Assembly: GCA_964645585.1 (NCBI GenBank)
Contig: CAZYAN010000012.1
Span: 12,048-76,047, forward strand
Reading direction: 5' to 3'
Source: DATGSL01 sp964645585
GTDB lineage: Bacteria > Verrucomicrobiota > Verrucomicrobiia > Opitutales > T3Sed10-336
DNA length: 64,000 nt
Position numbers and translations under genes: made by a program. Positions within the stretch are counted from its first letter, which is position 1; every line of letters begins with the position of its first letter. Below are positions 24,616 through 33,154 of the stretch, one piece after another. The notes beneath the pieces are model-generated. The model ran no database searches. It was given only the letters and a program-made list of their open reading frames with translations, and was not told where the DNA came from.

Positions 24616-26019
24616 TTACGATGATGCCTGTCCGGATTTCTTCTTCAGTCGGTAGCGGATGTAATCGCGCGGCACGGAGAGAAGGCGGGCGGCGGCCGAG
24701 ACATTCTGCTGGGTTTGCGCGAGGGCGTGATGAATCAGCCGGTTGATAGCTTCGTTCAAGTCGAACCCATGTTCAGGAAAAACAAACGCGGTGTTGAACC
24801 ATTCGTTGGTCGCGCCGTTGCCGTTTCCTCCTGGTGCCGCGGCCGCAAGTTGTTCGAGATCGAGGGGATCCGTCTCTTCAAAGACGACGGCCCGTTCGAG
24901 GACATGCTCGAGTTCGCGGACATTGCCCGGCCATGGGTGGGCTTTTAGCCGCGCGGTACCTAATTGGGAAACCCGGATCGTTTCGAGCCGGTAGCGGCGC
25001 GCGATTTGCCGGAGCAGGTGATCAGCGAGTCGCGGAAGGTCCTCAGGCCGCTGGCGCAGCGGCGGGAGGCGGAGGCGGTAAAGGTCGAGGCGGTGGTAAA
25101 GGTCTTCGCGGAAGACACCGGCTCGCAGCGCCTCGCGCAGATCGACATTGGCCGCGGCGATGACGCGCACGTCGGCTTCGATCGTTTTGCTTCCACCGAC
25201 GCGACGGATCCTCCTGTCTTCGATCGCGGTCAGCACTTTGGCCTGCAACGGAAGGGACAGGCTCGAAATTTCGTCGAGAAAAAGCGTTCCGCCGTCAGCC
25301 GCCTCAAACAGACCGATTCTTTCTTTCCTGGCGTCGGTGAACGCGCCGCGTTCATGGCCGAAAAGTTCCGATTCTGCCAACGATTCGGGGAGGGTGGAGC
25401 AATTTACCTCAACCAGCGGTCCCTCTTTCCGCGGGCCGTGATAATGAATCCAGCGCGCGATCGAACTCTTGCCGGTCCCCGTCTCGCCTTCGATTAAAAC
25501 GGGAGGGAGGGCGGCGCGGAGGCGCTCGTCGGCAGTGAGGATTTTTTCCACCCGCTCCCGCACCGCTTTCAGTCCCGGACTGAATAGAAACTTTTCGGGC
25601 GCGACCGCCTCCTGTTCCCGCCGAAACTCTTCGAGGCGGCGAGCTTGGCGGTGTTGCCGGATTCGGTGGAGCGTGAGCGGAATTTCCCCCGCTTCAAACG
25701 GCTTTGCGACAAAATCGGCCGCGCCGAGCCGCATGGCTTCCACTGCCGTTTCGACACCGTTGCTGGCCGTCATCACGATGACGGAGGTATTGTCGGAGAA
25801 GGCGCCATCGCGCAGCAGATCGAGCCCGTTTCCATCCGGCAGATTGACGTCGAGCAGGACGAAATCGAACGGCATTTGGCTTAAAAGCTCGCGCGCCTGC
25901 TCGCAGTTCGCGGCAGCGGTTACCGATGCTTGGCGATTCTCTAAAAACGCGCACAGGCGGCGGCGAAGAAGGGTTTCATCTTCCACCACCAGAATCTCCG
26001 CGTTTTTCAGCGTTTCCAT
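24616..26019 (-). CDS. NtrC-family sigma-54-dependent response regulator
   Basis: The start METLKNAEILVVEDE at 26019 is the receiver-domain start; an upstream extension is low-complexity repeat. The 467-residue protein has a receiver (phospho-acceptor Asp57 in FVLLDVNLPDG), an AAA+ domain with Walker A GETGTGKSS, the sigma-54 contact loop ERGAFTDA (GAFTGA with one substitution, common in the family), Walker B GGTLFLDEI and an arginine-finger region, and a C-terminal Fis-type helix-turn-helix (NVSAAARLLSVPRDYIRYRL). It should activate sigma-54 promoters after phosphorylation. The TGGCACG-type promoter just downstream and the kinase at the end of that operon are its obvious target and partner. 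Confidence 0.93.
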   Translation of the reverse strand: METLKNAEILVVEDETLLRRRLCAFLENRQASVTAAANCEQARELLSQMPFDFVLLDVNLPDGNGLDLLRDGAFSDNTSVIVMTASNGVETAVEAMRLGAADFVAKPFEAGEIPLTLHRIRQHRQARRLEEFRREQEAVAPEKFLFSPGLKAVRERVEKILTADERLRAALPPVLIEGETGTGKSSIARWIHYHGPRKEGPLVEVNCSTLPESLAESELFGHERGAFTDARKERIGLFEAADGGTLFLDEISSLSLPLQAKVLTAIEDRRIRRVGGSKTIEADVRVIAAANVDLREALRAGVFREDLYHRLDLYRLRLPPLRQRPEDLPRLADHLLRQIARRYRLETIRVSQLGTARLKAHPWPGNVRELEHVLERAVVFEETDPLDLEQLAAAAPGGNGNGATNEWFNTAFVFPEHGFDLNEAINRLIHHALAQTQQNVSAAARLLSVPRDYIRYRLKKKSGQASS

Positions 26020-26103
26020 GATCGAGGGCCTGCCGCGCGCAAAATGCCGCGTCACTGAAGCACTCCCATTCATGGGCTGGTGCTGGCGCATTTTGCAATA
26101 TTT

Positions 26104-26185
26104 TTCGGGACCCGTCTGAAGTTCGAATTCCGAATTCCGGCTCCCGCGTTTACCTTTCCGCTTTCCCCTTTCCGCTTTCCTATTT
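26104..26185. repeat. Intergenic degenerate short-repeat patch
   Basis: The gap between the P-loop ATPase and the regulator holds overlapping short units: gttcgaattccgaattccgg, then ctttccgctttcccctttcc and gctttcctattttcctctcc. Composition differs sharply from the flanking coding DNA. Comparable patches occur at 37644-37700 and 39974-40062. Confidence 0.55.
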
Positions 26186-26764
26186 TCCTCTCCCGGCACA
26201 ATGCCAGTAACACGCACGGAAGACCTCTCGCATGTTTCCCCCGTTTTGGTGGAACGCCCCTTCCGCGACCGCGGCCAAGGCGTCGTTCCAGCCGTCTCCA
26301 GCGAGGCGTGCGGCCAAATCGAGGGCGAGGCTGAGATTCGGAGCGGTCGTGTGGAGGACGGGGAGGCCGCATGGACGGTGGACGGTCGCCACGAGTCCGC
26401 TGCCGTTGCGGCGAGCCCGCCGGATCAGGCGCAACCAATGGAATCTTCCGAGGGCTTCGCCTCCGTCGATTAAACACACTTGTCCGGCTCGCAACGAGCC
26501 CGCTCGGTCAACTGCATCCTTCCGTTCGATTTCTGTTGAGCTGCTGTTGAGAAAAGCCCGAACAACCTCCACTCTTTCTTCTTCGAGAGCGCGGCCGAGG
26601 TCTTCGAGCAGAACGGACTTTCCGGTCCCGTGCGGTCCGAGAATGCAGCCGTGCCAGTTTTCGATTCGAAGATGATTGAGCAGCAGCCGCTGTTGTTTCG
26701 CTGAAATGCGAAAGCGGATCTCAGCGATCGCGGAGGATCGAAAAGGATTTTCGTTCGCCCTCAT
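26180..26764 (-). CDS. Small P-loop ATPase of unknown function
   Basis: The start MRANENPFRSSAIAEIRF at 26764 is chosen over a low-quality extension and overlaps the upstream arrestin-like gene by 44 bases. The 194-residue protein has a Walker A motif GPHGTGKSVLLEDLG and a Walker B-like strand QVCLIDGGEALGR, followed by RNGSGLVATVHRPCGLPVLH, which resembles a sensor-1 region. It lacks the lid domain of classical AAA+ proteins. It may be an ATP-dependent adaptor acting with the two upstream membrane or beta-sandwich proteins, with which it is translationally coupled. No specific family name can be given. Confidence 0.65.
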   Translation of the reverse strand: MRANENPFRSSAIAEIRFRISAKQQRLLLNHLRIENWHGCILGPHGTGKSVLLEDLGRALEEERVEVVRAFLNSSSTEIERKDAVDRAGSLRAGQVCLIDGGEALGRFHWLRLIRRARRNGSGLVATVHRPCGLPVLHTTAPNLSLALDLAARLAGDGWNDALAAVAEGAFHQNGGNMREVFRACYWHCAGRGK

Positions 26765-27143
26765 CAATTCGCGGCAAGAGGACCGGTTCGCCGGACGGCG
26801 AGACCACGATCGGTTCGGTGACAAATTTTTCGTGGCGGTGTTCGCGCAGTTCCAGCATCCATTGGAGAGAGATCAATGTCCCGGAAAATGAATACGGCGC
26901 GAGCGGAAGTTGCACGGTAAAACTCTCTTCACCTGCCGAGGCATCCGTGTTCCACTCCACCGTCGCCTCAATTCGAAAATCCTTTGTGCCGCGGCCCTCC
27001 GTCCACCAGCCGGCGGTGAGTTCCAGCTTCTTCGGGGAATGATCAAGCGCCCACAAGATTCTGCCCGTAATCGTTTCGCCCGGTGCATAGGCGGTTTTGG
27101 GCAGATCGATGTAAAGTTCGGGTGCGTTTGCCGGATCGCTCAT
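26721..27143 (-). CDS. Arrestin-like beta-sandwich protein
   Basis: The start MSDPANAPELYIDLPKTAY at 27143 gives 140 residues. The sequence APGETITGRILWALDHSPKK, then FTVQLPLAPYSFSGTLISLQ and WMLELREH, resembles one half of an arrestin or Spo0M-type fold (a strand-turn pattern for 'lower-bound, coated' membrane adaptors). There is no signal peptide. The C-terminal part of the frameshifted DUF3592 gene immediately upstream looks like the same fold, so the two may be related domains. Its stop overlaps the ATPase gene start. Function unknown. Confidence 0.55.
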   Translation of the reverse strand: MSDPANAPELYIDLPKTAYAPGETITGRILWALDHSPKKLELTAGWWTEGRGTKDFRIEATVEWNTDASAGEESFTVQLPLAPYSFSGTLISLQWMLELREHRHEKFVTEPIVVSPSGEPVLLPRIDEGERKSFSILRDR

Positions 27144-27156
27144 CACGTCACGCTCA

Positions 27157-28091
27157 TCAGAAAGAGGTTCCGCGGACAGTCCGTAAAGATTCCGCTGACA
27201 GGGGCCGGACCGCGAGCGGATAGGTTTCGTACAAATCGGGCCAGCGCGGAATAGTGCCATGGACCCGAACGCGCCACTCGATGCTATTGTTTTCCCCGCG
27301 GAAGGTTGGTACCAAGTTTATGGGTACGGAAAACACGATCTCTCCATCTCGTCTTGCAAATGGCTGATCGGTCTCCGCGAGGGTTTCCCGATGAAAGAGA
27401 CTGTCATCGCTTGCCAGACGAAAATGCTCACGATGCCGTTCCAGATCAGCGCAAAGACGAATGTGCCGAGCAGCTTTCCAATCGGGCCGACCGACGGTTC
27501 CAGTTCGGCCGGACCGGTGCTGCCGCCGGCGAGGCGTTCGTGACGGGAATGCCGGGGCGACGCGCGTGAAGCGAGAAGCCCGGATCCCGCCAGCATGATC
27601 CCGGCGCCCAGAAAAATGAAGAGGGCGCAGAAGGGGCCCATGAGGTAAACCAGCATGGGAATTTTCCGTGACAGCACGGCTTCCGTCGGATCGTCGGGAT
27701 TCACCCAGCAAACAGACTCCATTCCAACCGGATACCGGGCTACAACTTTGGCTTTTCCTTTCTGTCCGCTGGAAGCGGCATCGTTGAAGTCGTATCGATT
27801 GCTTTGATACAGCTTGCCGTCGACTGCGTATGTGTAGGTGATCGCGATTTTATACGTTACGCCCTCGCTGCTGTGGCGGCTTTTCACCTCGCTGCCGCGA
27901 ATGGTGCAGGGGACTTTGACCCACGAGCGGCTTTCGAACGATTTCACGACCGGCGAGATGACGCCGAGCCAGCAGAGGAAAGCGCCAATCGAAAAGAAGG
28001 AGAAACCGAAGAGGATGAGAAACACGCTCTTGCCTCGGCTCTTTGCAGGCCGAAATCCCGGTTCGACTGTACTCGGGAAAGCGGGACGCAT
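27157..28091 (-). pseudogene. Frameshifted DUF3592 membrane protein with arrestin-like C-terminus
   Basis: From MRPAFPSTVEPGFRPAK (28091) one frame encodes a DUF3592-type protein: a membrane segment (SVFLILFGFSFFSIGAFLCW), an extracytoplasmic domain with YTYAVDGKLYQSNRYDF and YPVGMESVCWVNPDDP, and two more membrane segments ending IFVWQAMT near 27405. That frame then degenerates and stops at 27318, while another frame continues convincingly: SLFHRETLAETDQPFARRDG, VPINLVPTFRGENNSIEWRV and a terminal YPLAVRP, ending at 27157. A single-base change near 27400 would restore one ~310-residue protein. This may be a true pseudogene, a sequencing error or programmed frameshifting. Confidence 0.65.
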
Positions 28092-28182
28092 CGTGGAAAT
28101 CAATAGCCGGAAGACGGAATGAAGAGGTCTCAGAATGCAACATTCGGGTTGGGACGCGAGCAGAAGATTACCGTAACAGAAA

Positions 28183-28207
28183 GCGGCAGCGGCTTTCAGC
28201 CGCCGCC
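28183..28207 (-). terminator. Hairpin downstream of the MFS gene
   Basis: GCGGCT (28189-28194) pairs perfectly with AGCCGC (28198-28203) around TTC, extended by GGC/GCC after one mismatch. On the minus strand it follows the MFS stop by about 90 bases and is followed by a weak T-cluster. Nothing else was seen in 28104-28293. Confidence 0.4.
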
Positions 28208-28293
28208 GTGAGCCGGTGGACCTCGTATCGGATCAAGCTGCCCGCCGAATAGCGCTTCGTTGATCGAGCTTACGCCCGCGTCATCGAAGTCCG

Positions 28294-29901
28294 CTACCCT
28301 TGCGGCGCGACTGCTGGAGTGCCGATCTTTTCGGATTCTCCAGTCGGGAGTTCCACGGGTTTGTAACCGCCGCGTGCCCGGAAGTAGGCGATCAGGATGA
28401 GGTACGACGCGAGCATGATCACCGGGAAAATAACGACTTTCGCCAGCGCGCCTTGTTTCGCGCTCGTGACGACGGCCTGAACGTCTTCGCTGCTTTCAAG
28501 CTCGCCAACCTTCTTCATGTCGACAGCGGTATAGCTGCCGAGCACGTAATGATTTTCATAGGCGACTTCCTCATAGACTCCCGGCATTTGTTCTTCCAGT
28601 GCCCGTTGGGCCGAAATCTCCTGCATGTGGCCGATCAGCGGGCCGCCGACAACGCCGACGGTCAGCATGCCGATGCCGGCGATCGCATTGAGAGTGAGCG
28701 CGCCGCCTTTTGGCGACTGTTCGGCGACGACTCCGAGCATGGTTGGCCAGAAGTACGTTTTACCGACCCCGTAAATCGTAGCCGCGACGAAGATCGCGAA
28801 AGCTGCTTCGACCATCGAGAGGAGGAAGAGTCCGACAATGGCCAAACTTGCGCAGACGGCGAGCAGTCCGAGCGGGCCGAAGAAGTTGACAACGGGACCG
28901 ACCCGGAAGCGCAGGACCATCATGATGAACGAAGTGTAAACAAGCACCCATGCCGGATCCGCGCCGATCGCCCGCATGGGCTTTTCCATCAGGCCGGTAA
29001 TCGCGCCATCGGTCCCGAGCTCGGTGGTCGCGAGCGGCATCATGATCAGGCAGAGGAGGAAAATCAGCGGGCGGCCAAATGAGCGGCAGTATGCGGCATA
29101 GGCTCCGACGACGATCGCGACGATCAGGAAGGTAATCCCAAGAGACCACTGGAAGACTTCGCCAAGCTGCGCGACGACTAGAAAACTCGCGAGGGCCGCG
29201 CCGAGGATCCCGAACTCAGCGAGCATCTCGCGATAGGTCGTTCCGGAAGCGACGCGTTCATTAACCGGGAACTTCGCCTTGGCAAGCATCACGAGGTAAA
29301 TGATCGCGGGGATGGCAACAAGGTAGATGATCACGCGCCAGTCATTGGCAACTTGCTCGCCGAGCAGGATCATCGCAACTCCGCCCAGGATCAGGCCGCC
29401 CGGCCAGCCGGCGTGGAGGATATTGAGCCATTTGGTCTTTTCGCGGCTGAACAATGTGGCGACGACCGGATTGACGAACGCTTCGACCGTGCCGTTCCCC
29501 AAGGAGAGGATAATGCTGCCCCAGTACAGGACACTAAAGGCTTTTTCTTGCGCCTCCGTTAGCGCTGCTCCCTCGAGACCCGCTGCATTTACGATCCCGT
29601 AAGCCCAGAGTGCCATCGCGCCGAAAGCCGCGTAGCAGGCGAAGCTGAAAAACATCGAGACGCGGTAGCCGATTTTATCGATAAACAAGCTGAACAGGAT
29701 GATGCTGATTGCGAACGGCCAGATGCCGGCGCCGAACAGAACCTGCGCCTTTACGGCGTCGAGCCCGAACTGTTCGGGCCAGGTTGTGCTGACGAGAATG
29801 GCCCGGGTAATGAACGCCATCGACGTCGTGATCATTGCGACAAAGCAGCCCCAGAACATGAATTGGGACGTGCGGGAGGGGGTGGGGGAGGTTGAAGTCA
29901 T
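28294..29901 (-). CDS. MFS-type transporter
   Basis: A 535-residue protein with about 12-14 hydrophobic segments, starting with FMFWGCFVAMITTSMAFITR, and with glycine-rich helices such as GGLILGGVAMILLG and GIGMLTVGVVGGPLIG. A hydrophilic stretch of ~70 residues before the last membrane segment (RALEEQMPGVYEEVAYENHY and following) is longer than in standard MFS proteins. The family moves small solutes by cation or exchange coupling across the inner membrane. The substrate is not visible; nearby glycan genes make a sugar or sugar acid possible. It is transcribed divergently from the carboxypeptidase gene, with 169 bases between them. Confidence 0.85.
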   Translation of the reverse strand: MTSTSPTPSRTSQFMFWGCFVAMITTSMAFITRAILVSTTWPEQFGLDAVKAQVLFGAGIWPFAISIILFSLFIDKIGYRVSMFFSFACYAAFGAMALWAYGIVNAAGLEGAALTEAQEKAFSVLYWGSIILSLGNGTVEAFVNPVVATLFSREKTKWLNILHAGWPGGLILGGVAMILLGEQVANDWRVIIYLVAIPAIIYLVMLAKAKFPVNERVASGTTYREMLAEFGILGAALASFLVVAQLGEVFQWSLGITFLIVAIVVGAYAAYCRSFGRPLIFLLCLIMMPLATTELGTDGAITGLMEKPMRAIGADPAWVLVYTSFIMMVLRFRVGPVVNFFGPLGLLAVCASLAIVGLFLLSMVEAAFAIFVAATIYGVGKTYFWPTMLGVVAEQSPKGGALTLNAIAGIGMLTVGVVGGPLIGHMQEISAQRALEEQMPGVYEEVAYENHYVLGSYTAVDMKKVGELESSEDVQAVVTSAKQGALAKVVIFPVIMLASYLILIAYFRARGGYKPVELPTGESEKIGTPAVAPQG

Positions 29902-30070
29902 AAAGTGAAATTCGGAAGTAGGTAGTAGTAGACGTAAGAAGTAACGGCGGAGCTTAAGGTGAGGGGCTCTAAAATTCTAGCACTTTTTTTGCGGGGCCAA
30001 AACGGGAAATTTCCGGGTGACATGGCAAAAAGTTTGTCTAACCCCAGTCGTCGGCGCTAAGGGTCGGATC

Positions 30071-31681
30071 ATGAACACGAAATTCCGGCTTGCTCGCTTT
30101 GGCGCCATTCTTCTCTCCAGCTTTTTCGCTGCAGCCGTTTGGGCAGCGGACGGTCCGATTGCTGTCTGGGAATTTAGCGAAAGCGCGAACCGCGGCCTCA
30201 ACCAAACGACGAGTTCCGTCGGCGGTGTTGCATTCGACGGTGGCGCGACCGGAATTCGCACGGATGGAAACGGCGCTTTGGAAGTCCGTCGCCCCCTTGG
30301 CACGGCGATGGTACGCAACGCGGCAATCGGTCCGATTGATTCGGGGCGCGTCTGGCTTGCGATCGATTTTGCCGGCTGGAATATCACCGGCGCGCCGACC
30401 GAGGAACTCCGTTTCGGGTTCGCGGGGGCGGAGGGTCTCGAGGAGCCGGTCGCGGTGCTTGAGTGGAAGCGTTTGACTGACTCAAAAATCTGGATACACG
30501 CCACGGCGCAAGGTGACGGCGCAACCGATGCCGCCGTCGATGAACTGCTGCCGGCACGCCATCTCAAAACGATCCGCTATGTGCTCGAATGCGATCTCGA
30601 CCGCTATACGTACGAGATCATCAAACAGGTCGAGGGCGGTCCATGGACAACGGTTGGCCGGGGTGCGGTCGCGCAGGGATCGGTGATCCAGTACCTCGGG
30701 GTTTCCTTTGCCAGTCATTTCAGCGATACCGCCGACGAAGGCTTGAAGATCGATCGCCTTGCTGTCACCCGCGAAGACCCTGTCGATCGCGCAAATTGGA
30801 CTCCACTCGCCGAACACCCGTTCGTCACCGCTTGGTCGTGGGCTGTGGGCGACGCGAGGACGGGCGAGGTGATTGCGGGACACAATGTCGATGTTCCTCG
30901 CAAATCGGCGAGCGTCACCAAGGCGATGACCACCTATCTCGCTTGCGAACTCGCGAAGGAGGATCCGTCGATTCTCGATGAGATGGTGCACTTTTCGGAG
31001 CTCGCGCTGACGGCGCGGGGATCGACAGCAAATATTGAGGCTGGAGAAAGTCTGCCGCTGCGCGATGCACTCTACGCGTTCATGCTTCCTTCGGGGAACG
31101 CTGTCGGCAACGCGATTGCCGAGCACTTTCGCGACCGGCTTCCGCGGCCAGACGGTGCCGCTCCTGATGAAAAGCTCGATCCGCGCGCCAACTTTATCGG
31201 CGAAATGAACCGCGTGGCCGCACGCCTCGGCATGACGCAAACCATCTACCGCTCGGCCTTCGGTGACGGCGGCAATTCGACCGATGACCGCACGACGACC
31301 GCCCGCGACTTAATCCGGCTCGCTCACGCCGCGATGCAAAACGACTTGTTCCGAGAAGTGGTCGGCACAAAAGAATATTCCGCGAAAGTCACGCGGCCGG
31401 ATGGTTCGACCCGGATCGCCTCGTGGACGAACACGAACCAGTTCTTGGGCGAGGAAGGGTACAACGGTATCAAAACTGGCACCACTAACACCGCCCGCGC
31501 TTGCCTTCTTACGAGTGCGACCCTGAATGAACGTCCGCTTTATGCGATCGTTCTCGGCAGCAGTCATTCGAGCCGCCGATATGTCGACAGCCGCAACCTT
31601 CTCGAATGGGTCGCTGCGCGCGATCCGGGGGCGCACGCGCGAATCACTTCAGATCGTTCGCGGCTCGGGGGTAACGAATGA
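30071..31681 (+). CDS. LamG-like domain fused to a D-Ala-D-Ala carboxypeptidase (peptidase S11)
   Basis: The start at 30071 opens a signal peptide (MNTKFRLARFGAILLSSFFA, cleavage after VWA). Residues ~27-255 form a LamG/concanavalin-like beta domain (IAVWEFSESANRGLNQTTS, and later LKIDRLAVTREDP). Residues ~260-520 are a low-molecular-weight penicillin-binding protein with all three motifs: SVTK (serine near residue 280), SGN in MLPSGNAVGN, and KTGTTN near residue 468. S11 enzymes trim the terminal D-Ala of peptidoglycan stems in the periplasm. The N-terminal sugar-binding-type domain is unusual for this family and might tether the enzyme to glycan. Its 3' end overlaps the convergent rhomboid gene by 33 bases. 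Confidence 0.85.
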   Translation: MNTKFRLARFGAILLSSFFAAAVWAADGPIAVWEFSESANRGLNQTTSSVGGVAFDGGATGIRTDGNGALEVRRPLGTAMVRNAAIGPIDSGRVWLAIDFAGWNITGAPTEELRFGFAGAEGLEEPVAVLEWKRLTDSKIWIHATAQGDGATDAAVDELLPARHLKTIRYVLECDLDRYTYEIIKQVEGGPWTTVGRGAVAQGSVIQYLGVSFASHFSDTADEGLKIDRLAVTREDPVDRANWTPLAEHPFVTAWSWAVGDARTGEVIAGHNVDVPRKSASVTKAMTTYLACELAKEDPSILDEMVHFSELALTARGSTANIEAGESLPLRDALYAFMLPSGNAVGNAIAEHFRDRLPRPDGAAPDEKLDPRANFIGEMNRVAARLGMTQTIYRSAFGDGGNSTDDRTTTARDLIRLAHAAMQNDLFREVVGTKEYSAKVTRPDGSTRIASWTNTNQFLGEEGYNGIKTGTTNTARACLLTSATLNERPLYAIVLGSSHSSRRYVDSRNLLEWVAARDPGAHARITSDRSRLGGNE

Positions 31682-32317
31682 GGTGAGAAAAAGTCCGACG
31701 AGAAAGCCGCCGATGTGCGCGCCGTAGGCGATCCCGGCATCGGTCTGACTCATCAGTCCGCTTACATCGAACGCGATCCCGAAAACCGCCAGCAGCACGA
31801 GGTTTGACGGCGGAACTGGCCGAGCCATCGGCCAGATGTGCGGATTGGGGAGTCGCCAGCGGACCGCCAGCCCGAGATAGGCGCCTTCAAATCCCATGAC
31901 GGCCCCCGAGGCGCCCAGCATCGGGACGGGATCGCCGGCATTCAGAAGCGCGTGGCAGAGGGACCCGCCGATCGCGCTCAGCGCGAAGATTCCGAACATC
32001 CAGCGGTCACCGAGCAGCTCCGCGACAAGCGCCGCGAAAATCCAAAGGAACAGCATATTCACCAAGAGATGGTTCGGGCTGCCGTGGAGAAACGCGCTGG
32101 TCAGCAGCGTGGCGAAAGGCATGAGCTCAGCAGCGCCAATTTCGCCTCGGCGCAAGCTTTGCCAGCTCGCCTCCAGTTCGCTGGGAACCAGCGGAAAATG
32201 CCGGAACGCCTCACCCCCGAGGAGAAGCTGAAGCAGATAGATCGCGGAAATAACGCCGATCAGGATCAGCAAAGGCTTTTGACGGCGAATAACCGTTCGT
32301 GCATGAACATCGAGCAT
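31649..32317 (-). CDS. Rhomboid-family intramembrane serine protease
   Basis: The start MLDVHARTVIRRQK at 32317 gives 222 residues with about six membrane segments. The catalytic serine is in GASGAVMGFEGAYLG and the histidine in AHIGGFLVGLFL; the early NHLLVNMLFLWIF motif matches the HxxxN region of the family. Rhomboids cut single-pass membrane proteins within the bilayer. The substrate is unknown. The last 33 bases overlap the end of the carboxypeptidase gene, tail to tail, so antisense effects on both 3' ends are possible. Confidence 0.9.
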   Translation of the reverse strand: MLDVHARTVIRRQKPLLILIGVISAIYLLQLLLGGEAFRHFPLVPSELEASWQSLRRGEIGAAELMPFATLLTSAFLHGSPNHLLVNMLFLWIFAALVAELLGDRWMFGIFALSAIGGSLCHALLNAGDPVPMLGASGAVMGFEGAYLGLAVRWRLPNPHIWPMARPVPPSNLVLLAVFGIAFDVSGLMSQTDAGIAYGAHIGGFLVGLFLTSFVTPEPRTI

Positions 32318-32491
32318 AGCAGGGAACCCCCGGACACCGGGGCTCCAGATGCAAGAATGACGTGTCAACCGTGATCGGGCAATACTGTCGGCGAAACATC
32401 CGTTGGACACTTCCGCGGTTCCAACGGAGCATTGACCTTAGCGTGGGGGTGGCGTATTCTTTACTCACAAACCCAAAGAGGGAAGTGATTT

Positions 32492-32974
32492 ATGAGCCAA
32501 CAAGACATCGTTAAGGAACTGATAACCGCCTACTGCATGGAGCTGGAGACTGTGCAGAATTACCTCGCCGCTTCGGTGAATCTCGACGGGGTGCGGGCAG
32601 AAATTATCAAGGAGGAATTAGCGGCTGACATTCCGACGGAACTCGGGCACGCGCAAAAGATCGCCGCCCGGATCAAGATCCTCGGCGGGACTGTTCCCGG
32701 TTCGCTCGATCTGGAACGGTCGCAGCGCTCGTTGCAGCCGCCGGAGGATTCGACGGATCTGGTCGCAGTAATCAAAGGCGTGATCGAGGCGGAGGAGAGC
32801 GCGATTGAGCAATACACCAAGATCATTCGGATGTGCGACGGGAAGGATTTCGTCACCCAAGATCTTGCGATCGCTCTACTCGGCGAAGAGGAAGAGCATC
32901 GGCGCGATTTCATCGGCTTCCTGAAGGAGGTCGAGGCATCGAAGGCGGAGGAGAAAATCCGACGCACGGCGTGA
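32492..32974 (+). CDS. Ferritin-like di-iron protein
   Basis: A 160-residue four-helix protein preceded by an AGGGAAG ribosome binding site. Metal ligands fall in the pattern of the ferritin/bacterioferritin group: Glu in YCMELETVQNYL, ExxH in TELGHAQKI, Glu in IEAEESAIEQY, and ExxH in GEEEEHRRDF. The last helix is Lys/Glu-rich. Such proteins store iron or detoxify peroxide with iron in the cytoplasm. It could also be a Dps-like or rubrerythrin-like protein; no rubredoxin-type CxxC is present. A two-tier hairpin follows the stop codon. The 174-base gap upstream is the divergent promoter region with the rhomboid gene. Confidence 0.8.
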   Translation: MSQQDIVKELITAYCMELETVQNYLAASVNLDGVRAEIIKEELAADIPTELGHAQKIAARIKILGGTVPGSLDLERSQRSLQPPEDSTDLVAVIKGVIEAEESAIEQYTKIIRMCDGKDFVTQDLAIALLGEEEEHRRDFIGFLKEVEASKAEEKIRRTA

Positions 32975-32982
32975 GTCAGGAC

Positions 32983-33021
32983 GCGCGGTGCATGGCACCA
33001 TGTGCCGTCGGTGTCCCGCGC
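32983..33021. terminator. Two-tier stem-loop between convergent genes
   Basis: gcgcgg (32983-32988) pairs with ccgcgc (33016-33021) and, inside it, ggcac (32994-32998) pairs with gtgcc (33002-33006). It lies 9 bases after the ferritin-like stop, before the convergent rdgB gene, and could end transcription from the ferritin side. No U-tract is visible. Confidence 0.4.
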
Positions 33022-33154
33022 CCCGGGAATGAACCCGTGGAGAAGACGCGGCACTGCCGAAAATATCGTAATCGCGAATGGCACGAATAACAGGAAAGAC
33101 TCGTGTTCGTTCGTGAAATTCGCGGTCGATATTTTCGCGGGCGAAACGTTCGCG

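Noticed and set aside
26111..26130. T-loop-like gttcgaattcc as a sign of a tRNA
   Set aside because: It belongs to the short-repeat patch; no acceptor stem, anticodon arm or CCA end is present. No other tRNA-like site was found by eye.
26020..26217. N-terminal extension of the NtrC-type regulator
   Set aside because: It is translated low-complexity repeat (Lys/Arg/Gly-rich), and receiver domains normally begin a few residues before the VVEDE motif.
30005..30014. Palindrome ggaaatttcc between the MFS and carboxypeptidase genes
   Set aside because: Ten bases with no partner copy or promoter element nearby; chance is likely.
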